Source: Myroides odoratus | GTDB lineage: Bacteria > Bacteroidota > Bacteroidia > Flavobacteriales > Flavobacteriaceae | Assembly (NCBI RefSeq): GCF_001549985.1 | Contig: NZ_LROZ01000003.1 | Coordinates: 223,060 to 287,059 of the forward strand | Direction of reading: 5' to 3' | Length of the DNA stretch: 64,000 bases | In this document: positions 44,578 to 52,594 of the stretch, piece after piece | How positions within the stretch are numbered: position 1 is the stretch's first letter | Layout of the letters: each line of letters opens with the position of its first letter | Translations under genes and position numbers: made by a program | Notes under the pieces: generated by a model | Database searches by the model: none | Told to the model about the DNA's origin: nothing | Seen by the model: only the letters and a program-made list of their open reading frames with translations

Positions 44578-45795
44578 TTAAAAAATAAAATTATCTACCG
44601 CATTATCTAACTCTTTACTCACGATCTTAGCATATACCTGTGTTTGTCGGATAGAGGAATGGTCAAGTAACTTGGAAACATACTCGATACGCATACCATT
44701 GTTTAAAGCATTAGTAGCAAAAGTATGACGGCTCAAATGAAAATGAAGTTTGAAAGGCAATTTGATTTCTTCTCCCATTTTGTCCAGATGTACATCACCC
44801 AAACGGATTTTACCCCGAAGCTTTAAACTCTTGAATTGTTCATCGCCAAATATTCTCTCAGGGTTTTCTAATACCGGGAATATAAAAGCATCAGGATTTG
44901 AGTTCTTTGGTTTATACTTATTGATGATTTCAACGGCTTTTGTTCCTATCTTGAAAGTATGTTGTTTCTGTGTTTTCTGAATGACTTTGGTAATTTTTTT
45001 CGTTTCTTCATTATAGCTTTTCCATTGTAGTAACAGCACATCACTAATTCGCAAACCACCTGCATACACGCTGAACAAAAACATATCCCTATAAACGACA
45101 GCGTGAGGCTTCTGGCTTAAAACCAGGTTTTCTAAATCTTCCAATTGTTGCTTGTTGAGGTACTGACGTTCTACATTGCTTTTTGGAATTTTGACTTTCT
45201 CAAACGGAGAAACGGCATAAGGTATCAGCTCTTCTTTCATTGCATCGTTATAGAATATCCGAAGGATTTTCAAAGACATATGCGTAGTAGTGTTTCCGTT
45301 CTTCAGGGTCTTTTTACAGTAATTGGCATAATCGCCCACTAGTGTAGTATTGATATCCGAAAAGTAAAAATCCCTGTGACCAATAAACTTTTCAAATTTC
45401 TTGATGTAGATGTTGTAAATATCCGCAGTACGATAAGAAACAATAGATTTGATTTTCTCTAAACGTCTGTCGCAATAATTAAAGAAGTTAGGATCTTCTT
45501 TTCCTTTGATGGCTTCTTTTAGTTTTCGTGCAGAAACAGATTTACGAGTACGCTCCACATCGGCAACCTGAGCCTGTACATCAGCTACTTTCTGAGTTAA
45601 GAAAGCATTCATCCTGGCACTGTTCGGATAATTCTTTTTCAGACGTTGTTTTTCATCATCCCATTCACTTGCCTTTGCCTTAACTCCAGTAGTGACAAAC
45701 TTTGCTTTTCGGTCTTTTATCAAACGGATATGGATAGGACTTTGACCTGTTCCGTCTTCCTGCTGTGTACGAAGTACTAATTTGATTGAAGCCAT
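44578..45795 (-). CDS. Conjugative-element tyrosine integrase (SAM-5 type)
   Basis: The 405-residue protein has an arm-binding N-terminal domain (RTQQEDGTGQSPIHIRLI), a SAM-like domain (about 100-200) and a catalytic domain with arginine in YAGGLRISDVLL, HLSRHTFATN and LLDHSSIRQTQVYAK carrying the nucleophilic tyrosine. This is the typical integrase of Bacteroidota conjugative and mobilizable transposons. It sits at the element edge, next to 12-bp direct repeats. Confidence 0.92.
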   Translation of the reverse strand: MASIKLVLRTQQEDGTGQSPIHIRLIKDRKAKFVTTGVKAKASEWDDEKQRLKKNYPNSARMNAFLTQKVADVQAQVADVERTRKSVSARKLKEAIKGKEDPNFFNYCDRRLEKIKSIVSYRTADIYNIYIKKFEKFIGHRDFYFSDINTTLVGDYANYCKKTLKNGNTTTHMSLKILRIFYNDAMKEELIPYAVSPFEKVKIPKSNVERQYLNKQQLEDLENLVLSQKPHAVVYRDMFLFSVYAGGLRISDVLLLQWKSYNEETKKITKVIQKTQKQHTFKIGTKAVEIINKYKPKNSNPDAFIFPVLENPERIFGDEQFKSLKLRGKIRLGDVHLDKMGEEIKLPFKLHFHLSRHTFATNALNNGMRIEYVSKLLDHSSIRQTQVYAKIVSKELDNAVDNFIF

Positions 45796-45899
45796 AAGTT
45801 TCGGGATTTAGAATTGTTGTACTACTTTTTGAATCGGGTGCAAAACAATGAAACCATATGTAAATCAATTGTTTCAAAGCGATGCATCGTGATTCTAAG

Positions 45900-45931
45900 G
45901 TACAACATTTAGTACAACATTTAGTACAACA
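45900..45931. repeat. 12-bp direct repeats near the element's right end
   Basis: GTACAACATTTA occurs twice in tandem (45900-45911, 45912-45923) followed by GTACAACA. A related TTGTACTAC lies near 45815. They are upstream of the integrase and may be its arm-type binding sites. The rest of 45796-46040 holds no gene. Confidence 0.6.
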
Positions 45932-46040
45932 AAACAAGTATTTACTTGCTTTTTTGTGCTTTAATATGCATTTGTAAAAATCATAAATCCTTATTTAATA
46001 GGCATTTGAAAGCATTTAGGAATTTCAACATTATAATTTC

Positions 46041-46229
46041 GTATAACAAGCAGTTTGGCAAAAGAGCGGAGTAACGGCTACGTTGAACGTCTATACATTT
46101 TATACCGCCAATGCTGTGAGTATTGGCTTTTTTTACTTAATTTAGCCAACGGCTCACATCATTGGCTACGTTCGTGCAAAACCGAAACTTCTAGCTTCCT
46201 TTTCCGCTCCTTCGCCAATGCGTTTCCCG
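46041..46229 (+). other. attC-like site 3 (189 bp), end of cassette 3
   Basis: Starts GTATAAC and ends CGTTTCCCG before TTGTGTGC. It contains GCCAATGCGTTTCCCG and the usual internal stem region (GCCAATGCTGTGAGTATTGGC). Cassette 3 starts with TTATAGGC at 31849, partially complementary to the GTATAA here, which supports one cassette split by the element. Confidence 0.75.
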
Positions 46230-46267
46230 TTGTGTGCAATTTTACAAAATGTATCGTCCTGAAATAA

Positions 46268-46888
46268 ATGACTTTAAAGAAAAACATAATTACAATTCAA
46301 CACCCCGAATCAGTCCATCATACAAATGGAATGATTGGTTCGTGGACAGATTGGGAACTATCAGAGAAAGGAATTCACGAAGCAGAAAAGATTGCCCGCA
46401 ATTTAATACCCGAAATTCAGGGCAAGGAATTTTTCATCTATTCATCAACACTTAAAAGAACAAAACAAACGTCAGAAATCATTGGAAATAAACTAAACGC
46501 AACTCCGAAATTTACAGATGCTTTGAAAGAAAGAAGTCTTGGAAAAGCTATCGGAAAATCGGTGCAATGGCTCAAAGAAAATATCGAAAAAGAAGAGAAA
46601 ACCATTTACGACAAATGTTTTAGCGACGCAGAATCGAGGTATGATGTCTGGCAACGGTTGTATCCATTTTATGAGGAAATTTCGAACAATGACGAGGAAA
46701 ATATCATCATCGTTTCACACGGAGACTCGTTAAGCGTTTTTAATGTAATGTGGCTGGGTTTGAATGTGGAAATGCTCAACACCATTGATTTATATGGAGT
46801 AAGCGGTGGTGTTTCTTTTTTACATCAAACCCATACAGGCAAACGCATCATCAAAAGATTAAGCGATACTTCTTATATGAAATTTTGA
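46268..46888 (+). CDS. Cassette 4: histidine phosphatase superfamily protein with altered RHG motif
   Basis: The 206-residue protein resembles phosphoglycerate-mutase-like histidine phosphatases: FIYSSTLKRTKQTSEII and IIIVSHGDSLSVF are well kept. However, the first motif, normally RHG, reads QHP (ITIQHPESVHH), so the phosphate-binding arginine and the glycine are replaced while the histidine remains. Activity may be weak or changed. First gene of cassette 4; starts 39 bases after the boundary. Confidence 0.72.
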   Translation: MTLKKNIITIQHPESVHHTNGMIGSWTDWELSEKGIHEAEKIARNLIPEIQGKEFFIYSSTLKRTKQTSEIIGNKLNATPKFTDALKERSLGKAIGKSVQWLKENIEKEEKTIYDKCFSDAESRYDVWQRLYPFYEEISNNDEENIIIVSHGDSLSVFNVMWLGLNVEMLNTIDLYGVSGGVSFLHQTHTGKRIIKRLSDTSYMKF

Positions 46889-46895
46889 TATAAAA

Positions 46896-47336
46896 TCACC
46901 TCAGAACTTTACTCACACTTACTTCAGAAAGCTGTACCGCAGTCGTGGGAATTCCATACGGAATAAGCCTGTCAATAAGATTTTCAAGATGTGAACTATC
47001 TTTCAATACGCATTCCATCATCAGGCAATATTCGCCTGTTATTCTTTTGCAGGAAAGAATCTCGTGGAATTGATGCAGATTGGCGGTAAACTGCTTGAAC
47101 TCATCATTTTTGAATTTCATACTAATGAGTACTTTCAATCCATACCCTAACTTTGTGTGGTCTATTGCCACGTCAAACCCTTTTATCACGCCATTATCCA
47201 CTAAATTTATAACCCGTTCTTTTGTGGCAGATTGTGAGAGAGAAATTTTTCTTCCAATTTCAGCATAACTCAGCCGAGCATTTTCGGTTAGGATTTGAAG
47301 GATCTTATAATCATATTCGTCTAAAATTATTTTCAT
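46896..47336 (-). CDS. Cassette 4: Lrp/AsnC family regulator
   Basis: The 146-residue protein has an N-terminal HTH (LTENARLSYAEIGRKISLSQSATKERVINLVDNGVIKGF) and a C-terminal RAM (AsnC_trans_reg) domain. It is divergent from the AhpD-like gene, with 114 bases between, the typical layout for local control. An antisense gene inside a cassette is unusual, because most cassette genes point one way. Confidence 0.9.
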   Translation of the reverse strand: MKIILDEYDYKILQILTENARLSYAEIGRKISLSQSATKERVINLVDNGVIKGFDVAIDHTKLGYGLKVLISMKFKNDEFKQFTANLHQFHEILSCKRITGEYCLMMECVLKDSSHLENLIDRLIPYGIPTTAVQLSEVSVSKVLR

Positions 47337-47450
47337 CGTATAAATGTATTTATAAAATTAAATCCACCAAAATTAGTTAAAATAATCATTAAATCAATTT
47401 TTGAAGTGCAGTTAAAATGTCGAATTTTGAAATTATAAATATCTGAAGCA

Positions 47451-47903
47451 ATGACAAGAATTAAATTCTCCTTAAACGGAAATACCGCATTTCAAAAACT
47501 GATTGGGCATAATCCTGAAATCCTTAAAAAGTGGAATGCACTGGAAGAAACTGTATGGAACGACACATCGCTGGACAATAATCTGCTGGAACAAATTCGC
47601 AGGGCAATGGCTTTTGAAAACGGTTGTGAATACTGTATGGTAAAGGGAGGAAAGCCCGATTTTGACGTATCGCAAATGAAAACTTCAATAGCAGTAGCTT
47701 TCGCAGAATTGTTTTGCAAAGACCATCATTCTATATCCGAAGCCCATTTTATGATGCTCCGCAAATATTTTTCCGACAAGGAAATTTCGGAATTATGTAC
47801 ATTTATCGCTTTTGTAAACGCTTCTCAAAAATTGGGGAAAACATTAAATCTGACAGAAGATTATCAGCAAAATGCCGTTATACATTTAAATGAAACGAAG
47901 TAA
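47451..47903 (+). CDS. Cassette 4: AhpD/carboxymuconolactone decarboxylase-like protein
   Basis: The 150-residue helical protein has CEYCMV, the CxxC motif of AhpD-like proteins, at about residues 63-66, with flanking helices LLEQIRRAMAFENG and AHFMMLRKYFSDKEISELCTFIAFVNASQKLG. Members reduce peroxiredoxin partners or decarboxylate small acids. It overlaps the next GNAT gene by one base (TAATG), so the three genes form an operon opposite to the Lrp gene. Confidence 0.78.
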   Translation: MTRIKFSLNGNTAFQKLIGHNPEILKKWNALEETVWNDTSLDNNLLEQIRRAMAFENGCEYCMVKGGKPDFDVSQMKTSIAVAFAELFCKDHHSISEAHFMMLRKYFSDKEISELCTFIAFVNASQKLGKTLNLTEDYQQNAVIHLNETK

Positions 47904-48331
47904 TGGAAATAAAAATATTAGATAAGGAAACAGGCAAAAATCTAATCATTCAGAATCAAATCTATGCCCTTTTCAAACAGCTCAGCCCGAATAAAAGACC
48001 ACTGAATTTCGATGAAATTTTACATCAAAACAATCAGATAGTGCTAATAGCTTGCTTTATAGCAGATAAAGTTGTGGGCATTGCCTCAATGGCAAATTAT
48101 AGTGTGATTTCAGGAAAAAAAGGCTGGATAGAAGATGTGGTAGTGAGTGAGAATTACCGTGGAATGGGCATCGGACGGAAATTAATTGAAAAACTTCTGG
48201 CAATTGCCGATGAAGAGTATTTTACCGAAGTGCTGTTATTTACCGAAGATCATAGAAATGCGGCAATTCATCTGTACGAAAGTCTCAATTTTAAAAGAAA
48301 GGAAAGTGATATTTTCGTTTTGAAAAAATAA
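47903..48331 (+). CDS. Cassette 4: GNAT acetyltransferase A
   Basis: The 142-residue GNAT domain has VVVSENYRGMGIGRKLIEKLLAIA, the acetyl-CoA loop, and a C-terminal HRNAAIHLYESLNFKRKES. The substrate is unknown. It overlaps the AhpD-like stop and the next GNAT gene starts two bases after its stop. Confidence 0.9.
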   Translation: MEIKILDKETGKNLIIQNQIYALFKQLSPNKRPLNFDEILHQNNQIVLIACFIADKVVGIASMANYSVISGKKGWIEDVVVSENYRGMGIGRKLIEKLLAIADEEYFTEVLLFTEDHRNAAIHLYESLNFKRKESDIFVLKK

Positions 48332-48333
48332 CT

Positions 48334-48768
48334 ATGATAAGAAAAGCAACACACAAGGACATAAAAAAGTTAGCGGAAATTTGGCTCAAAATGTCAATTA
48401 TTGCTCACGATTTTATCCCCGAAAAGTATTGGACTGATAATAAGTCATTAATGGAAGAGCAATATCTGCCAAATTCGGAAGTTTATCTTGCCGAAAAAGA
48501 AGGTTACATTTTGGGCTTTGTGGCTCTCATTGAGAATCATATTGCCTCCATTTTTGTGGATAAAGAACAGCAAGGCAAAGGAACTGGAAGCTTGCTTTTG
48601 AATTATGCTAAAGAATTACGTACTGAACTAACTTTAAATGTTTATCAGAAAAACCAAAAAAGTGTAAATTTTTATAAAGCAAAAGGATTTAAGGTTGTAG
48701 CGGAAACAATTGATAAACCTACTGGAGAAAAAGAGTTTAAAATGCACTGGAAGAATACGGAGCGATAA
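48334..48768 (+). CDS. Cassette 4: GNAT acetyltransferase B
   Basis: The 144-residue GNAT protein has IASIFVDKEQQGKGTGSLLLNYAKE and VNVYQ-like LTLNVYQKNQKSVNFYKAKGFKVV. It belongs to the YjaB-like group. Its stop is seven bases before attC 4. Confidence 0.9.
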   Translation: MIRKATHKDIKKLAEIWLKMSIIAHDFIPEKYWTDNKSLMEEQYLPNSEVYLAEKEGYILGFVALIENHIASIFVDKEQQGKGTGSLLLNYAKELRTELTLNVYQKNQKSVNFYKAKGFKVVAETIDKPTGEKEFKMHWKNTER

Positions 48769-48775
48769 AAACTGC

Positions 48776-48964
48776 ACACAACATCGCATTGGCAAAATGG
48801 CGGGTTAAGTGCTAAACTCAACTTTTGTGCTTTCTTTGCCGCCGAATGTGTTTCACATTCAGCTTTTTTCCGTAAGTTAGCTTCTGTGAAAACACATCGG
48901 CTACGTTCCGTCTAAATTGAACTTTTCGTCCAATTTAGCCGCCACTTCGCCAATGCGTTTCCCG
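48776..48964 (+). other. attC-like site 4 (189 bp), end of cassette 4
   Basis: Starts ACACAAC and ends CGTTTCCCG before TTGTGCGA. The cassette 4 start TTGTGTGC (46230) is the exact complement of GCACACAA at 48774-48781. Arms GCATTGGCAAAATGGCGG and CCGCCACTTCGCCAATGC are complementary. Confidence 0.88.
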
Positions 48965-49009
48965 TTGTGCGACAGCATAACTCAACATTCGGAATAATAT
49001 CAACAGAGA

Positions 49010-50110
49010 ATGAATTATAATCTTTCTATACTTGAAAACTTCTTAAAAGAACATCAAATACCAATCGTAAAAAAGAAACCTCTCACTTTTTTGGGGATTT
49101 CGAAACAACCACATTTTGAAAATGTTTGGTCTAATATTTATGCTTTCTTTTTCAATACGATTGAAGAACATAACCTAAATGATTTATTCATAAACAGTCT
49201 GCTTGAACTCATTAACGAGAATATTGATTTAAATTTCAGTCTAAAATCATCTTTCGATATTGAAACTGAAGTTGGAACTAACAATAATGGGAGAATTGAT
49301 ATTCTTTTGTCAAATAATAATGAAGCAATTATTATAGAAAACAAAGTTTATCATCATTTAAATAATGATTTAGAAGACTATTGGAATTCAATTTCCCAAA
49401 CAAATAAAATAGGTGTCATTCTATCTCTTCATAAAGTACCTAAAATTAAACTAATCAATACAAATTTTATCGGAATAACACATTTGGAACTACTACAAAA
49501 GGTCGTTTCTAATTTATCCAACTACTTTTCAACGGCTAATGAAAAGTATATAATATTTCTCAAGGACTTTTATCAAAATGTAATTAATACAACAAATCCT
49601 ATGGATACAGACATCATAAAATTTTTCTATAGAAATCAAGAAGAAATTAACCAAATTTCAGAAGTAAAAAATAGTTTTGTTTCATTTGTTATATCTGAAG
49701 TAGAAAAGGCACGAATAAATATTGATGAAAAATTAGAACCATATGGAAGTAGAAATGAACATTTTAGGTACTACCTATGTCCAAATCAAGGCAATTTGAT
49801 GATTACTATAGTCTTTGGAGAGTTATTTACAGAAAAAAGGGAGTTACTTTTCATAATTGAGCTTCAAAATGAGCTATTAAATCAAAAAGAAAGAATACAA
49901 ACTATTGAATTTGATAATAAGGAAAAAGAATACATTAAAACCGACTTTTTTAATCAAAAAGGTTCTTGGGCTCATTTTGCAATTCAATTAGTCCGCCCCA
50001 ATGAGAAAGACATAATTAATTTAAACGATTATATTTCTGAAACAATAAATAACAGCCCAATTTTAGATATTTATAGAAAGGTTAAAGCAAAATTAGTTGA
50101 CGAAATTTAA
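49010..50110 (+). CDS. Cassette 5: PD-(D/E)XK-type nuclease-like protein
   Basis: The 366-residue protein has the motif GRIDILLSNNNEAIIIENKVYHHLNNDLEDYW (aspartate, then E-x-K), the hallmark of the PD-(D/E)XK nuclease fold (PDDEXK_4-like). The rest is unrecognised, with a second domain of mixed alpha/beta. It may be a defence or DNA-processing nuclease; this is inference from fold and from cassette position. Start is 46 bases after the boundary and the stop is 14 bases before attC 5. Confidence 0.7.
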   Translation: MNYNLSILENFLKEHQIPIVKKKPLTFLGISKQPHFENVWSNIYAFFFNTIEEHNLNDLFINSLLELINENIDLNFSLKSSFDIETEVGTNNNGRIDILLSNNNEAIIIENKVYHHLNNDLEDYWNSISQTNKIGVILSLHKVPKIKLINTNFIGITHLELLQKVVSNLSNYFSTANEKYIIFLKDFYQNVINTTNPMDTDIIKFFYRNQEEINQISEVKNSFVSFVISEVEKARINIDEKLEPYGSRNEHFRYYLCPNQGNLMITIVFGELFTEKRELLFIIELQNELLNQKERIQTIEFDNKEKEYIKTDFFNQKGSWAHFAIQLVRPNEKDIINLNDYISETINNSPILDIYRKVKAKLVDEI

Positions 50111-50123
50111 AAAAATGCCGATC

Positions 50124-50313
50124 GCACAACAAGCGGTTTTGCAAAATGGCGAGGTTAAGTCTAAATTGAAAGTTTCTGCTTCGTAATCCGCAAAAGCCAA
50201 TTTTATTGGCTTTTTTTCTTAATTTAGCAAATAGAAATTGGCTTTTGCTACGTGTCGTCTAAATCGAAACTTTCGTCTTCGATTTCCCGCCACTTCGCAA
50301 AGCCGCCGAACCG
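50124..50313 (+). other. attC-like site 5 (190 bp), end of cassette 5
   Basis: Starts GCACAAC and ends GCCGAACCG before TTAGCTGT. The cassette 5 start TTGTGCGA (48965) is the exact complement of TCGCACAA at 50122-50129. Conserved arms TTTTGCAAAATGGCG and CGCCACTTCGCAAA are visible. Confidence 0.88.
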
Positions 50314-50331
50314 TTAGCTGTAATTTTAAAA

Positions 50332-50748
50332 ATGACGAAAAGTAAATCCAAAATTATTACAATCTTTTCTATAATATTAATGTTCTTTTTATATATTCTA
50401 ACTAAATCATATCTAAGAACAATGAATTTTGAAAATTCATTTCTTGTAATTTTGATAGGTTCGATTCCAAATCTAACTGTTGCAATTGGAATATCTTTTG
50501 CTTTCTTCATGGATTTTTATAAAGTTAAAACAATAGAAAAATTAAAGAAAACAAATCAATACATAAATTTTTTTATGCTTATTGTATTGTTAATTTTAAT
50601 CTCCGAAGAATTTTTTCCTTTTTTTTCTGCATCAAAAATTTGTGATAAATGGGATATCATTTTTACGTTAATCGGAATTTCATTTTCTTTTTTCTACAAG
50701 TATAAATTAATACAAATTATAAAAAAAGAGATAAAAAACTACAGCTAA
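50332..50748 (+). CDS. Cassette 6: small membrane protein
   Basis: The 138-residue protein has four predicted transmembrane helices (SKIITIFSIILMFFLYILT, FLVILIGSIPNLTVAIGISF, INFFMLIVLLILI, WDIIFTLIGISFSFFYKYK) and a lysine-rich end. No family is recognised. Its TAA stop is inside the AGCTAAC box that opens attC 6, a packing typical of cassettes. Membrane proteins in cassette arrays can be phage-defence effectors, which is speculation here. Confidence 0.6.
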   Translation: MTKSKSKIITIFSIILMFFLYILTKSYLRTMNFENSFLVILIGSIPNLTVAIGISFAFFMDFYKVKTIEKLKKTNQYINFFMLIVLLILISEEFFPFFSASKICDKWDIIFTLIGISFSFFYKYKLIQIIKKEIKNYS

Positions 50749-50929
50749 CATCGCATTGGCAAAATGGCGGGTTTTGTGCTAAAAAGAAAAGTCGGTTTTT
50801 TTTATCCGCCGAATGTGTTCACATTCAGCTTTTTTCGTTAAGTTAGCTTTTGTGAAACACATCGGCTACGTTTTGGATTGATTGAACTTTCCGTTCAATT
50901 AATCCGCCACTTCGCAAATGCGTTTCTCG
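50743..50929 (+). other. attC-like site 6 (187 bp), end of cassette 6
   Basis: Starts AGCTAAC and ends CGTTTCTCG before TTGTGCGA. The cassette 6 start TTAGCTGT (50314) is the exact complement of ACAGCTAA at 50741-50748. After this site a seventh cassette begins but is lost in mobile DNA within about 60 bases. Confidence 0.88.
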
Positions 50930-51025
50930 TTGTGCGAAATTTTAATCAAACTATGAAAAAGGCTCCAATTAAGGAACCTTCTATAAACTAAATAAACTAC
51001 CTCGAGGCAAGCCCACGAGGTATTG

Positions 51026-51202
51026 TTAAAACAAAGTAAGCTGACCAAAATATACTTTCTCATAATCTTTGACTGGCTTACCTTGATTTTCTATATACTT
51101 ACGTATCACTTCTCTATTTCCATATAAACCTACAGTTTTATACTCAATGAGTTCGTTTACAAACTCAATAGGAGATATTTTGGCGAACACCTCTTCGATA
51201 GG
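51026..51202 (-). pseudogene. Orphan 58-codon gene tail
   Basis: On the minus strand an open frame without start encodes 58 residues, beginning PIEEVFAKISPIEFVN, with a later VIRKYIENQGKPVKDYEK segment and the end YFGQLTLF. An in-frame TAG is just upstream, so it is the tail of a lost gene. Beyond its stop there is a hairpin TACCTCG/CGAGGTA (50999-51023). I cannot name the family. Confidence 0.35.
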
Positions 51203-51218
51203 CTAGTAATAGCGAACA

Positions 51219-51674
51219 TTACAGGATTATGATTAAAAACGGATATACAATTACTCTTTTAACTTGTTTTATTAACTGTTCTCTTTCATTTATTAATTGC
51301 TCACATTCTGACTTCTCAATAGTATTCTTAACAGCTAAATACATAGAAAATCCTGTTGTTAAAAGTAAAAAGATATTTAAGACAATCAAGTACAACAACC
51401 TTTTAGAACTAACACCCTTATGAACTTTTAAAAGCTCCTCATTATTTTTTGTTATCTCTCGATTAAATTGTTTGAAGTCATCCTGTAATCGTTGTCGTTG
51501 TTCTTTTTCTATCTGTCGGAGTTCCGCAACATTTACTGTTACTTTGATATTGCTCAATTCTTTGATTGTTTCTAAATGAGTTTTTTTGCTTTGTTTTATC
51601 GTGTGTTCTAATTGTATGACTTGCTGAAGTAATAATTCAGTTATATCTGTCAGCTTAGGTTGGTTCTTTGCCAT
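51219..51674 (-). CDS. Coiled-coil membrane protein next to the relaxase
   Basis: The 151-residue protein has a long coiled coil (residues about 12-85, rich in E, K and Q) and a transmembrane helix (YLIVLNIFLLLTTGFSMYLAV). It starts directly at the relaxase stop, and similar small proteins follow relaxases in mobilizable elements. The last residues (VYPFLIIIL) run to the border of unrelated sequence and may be altered. Its role is likely auxiliary to mobilization. Confidence 0.55.
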   Translation of the reverse strand: MAKNQPKLTDITELLLQQVIQLEHTIKQSKKTHLETIKELSNIKVTVNVAELRQIEKEQRQRLQDDFKQFNREITKNNEELLKVHKGVSSKRLLYLIVLNIFLLLTTGFSMYLAVKNTIEKSECEQLINEREQLIKQVKRVIVYPFLIIIL

Positions 51675-51677
51675 CAT

Positions 51678-52592
51678 TTATCTTTTTAATGTTCTTCGTT
51701 TTCGTTTTTTCTGTTCATCATCTTCGTCGTTACAGCCATACTGAAAAGCTGATAGCAGACTAAATAAAACAGATGTATCTGTTTTCCAATTTTGCATTTG
51801 AGGTTCGAATCTTTCTTGATTGATAAAAAATTTTTCAACTTCATCCTTAGGCTCTGTACTTATTGTATTTTTAAATAAGTCATTAAGCTTCATATTTCGG
51901 TCTACTTCACTTGCTTTTAGGTTTGTACCTGTTGGCAAATGAATAAACCGATACCCTTGAATATTCCCCTGTTTATTAATGGTAGGCTTAACCTCAATCT
52001 CTTTTTCCAGCATTAAGCGAATGTATTGTTGTAAATCTTTTGGCTTCTGCTTTAAAACCTCTCTGTGAGCTGTTTTAATAGTATTTTTAGCAATTAAATT
52101 AGTGTTGTTAGCTCTTTGCATCTTGTTCTCGTTTTCTTGCCTTATAGAAGTCCATCCGTATTTAAGTGCTATTTCGTGAGCTACCCTTTGAGCTTCAAAA
52201 CCAATGTAATTATCCTTTAAAGCTTTTCCGTTTTCATCTATGCGATTGGCGATGATGTGAATATGCTTGTGCTCTTTTTCTGTATGAACAAAAGCAATAT
52301 ATTGAGCTTTGATAGGATCGATTTGTAAACCGAGTAAAAACTCAACCGCTAATGCTCGTAAATCTCTATCACTCATTTTTTGACTATCTGCAATAGTTGG
52401 AGATATAACAGCCGATATTGTGTTGTTTTTACATCTGCTGTTTTGATTTTGTAATATCTGCATCGTTTGAAACATATCTTTCGGAGTTTCCCCCGAAAGA
52501 TTGTTTCTCAAGAGTTCATATCCTTTTTTAGAATCAATTACGTAATTGAATAATGCTGTGCCACCAACACAAGATTTTGCTTTAGCTATCAT
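51678..52592 (-). CDS. Relaxase / mobilization nuclease (MobA-VirD2 family)
   Basis: The 304-residue protein starts MIAKAKSCVGGTALFNYV and contains HTEKEHKHIHIIANRIDENG, the three-histidine HUH motif that holds the metal for nicking at oriT, plus an upstream tyrosine (YVIDSKKGYELL) as candidate nucleophile. It would form a covalent DNA complex for transfer. MobC starts three bases away on the same strand, upstream in the transcript. Confidence 0.9.
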   Translation of the reverse strand: MIAKAKSCVGGTALFNYVIDSKKGYELLRNNLSGETPKDMFQTMQILQNQNSRCKNNTISAVISPTIADSQKMSDRDLRALAVEFLLGLQIDPIKAQYIAFVHTEKEHKHIHIIANRIDENGKALKDNYIGFEAQRVAHEIALKYGWTSIRQENENKMQRANNTNLIAKNTIKTAHREVLKQKPKDLQQYIRLMLEKEIEVKPTINKQGNIQGYRFIHLPTGTNLKASEVDRNMKLNDLFKNTISTEPKDEVEKFFINQERFEPQMQNWKTDTSVLFSLLSAFQYGCNDEDDEQKKRKRRTLKR

Positions 52593-52594
52593 AA

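Larger units (their letters stand above)
32003..46030. mobile_element. Decayed CTnDOT-type conjugative element, about 14 kb
   Basis: The span contains a SAM-5 integrase at its right end (44578), RteC, an excisionase-like HTH protein, a traM fragment and a VirE-N fragment, with cargo between integrase and RteC. The outer borders are set by the flanking halves of cassette 3; a TCAACA occurs at both (31997-32002 and 46025-46030). Most transfer genes are missing and an IS3 sits at a gene-fragment junction, so it is probably not self-transmissible. Exact ends are inferred. Confidence 0.65.
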
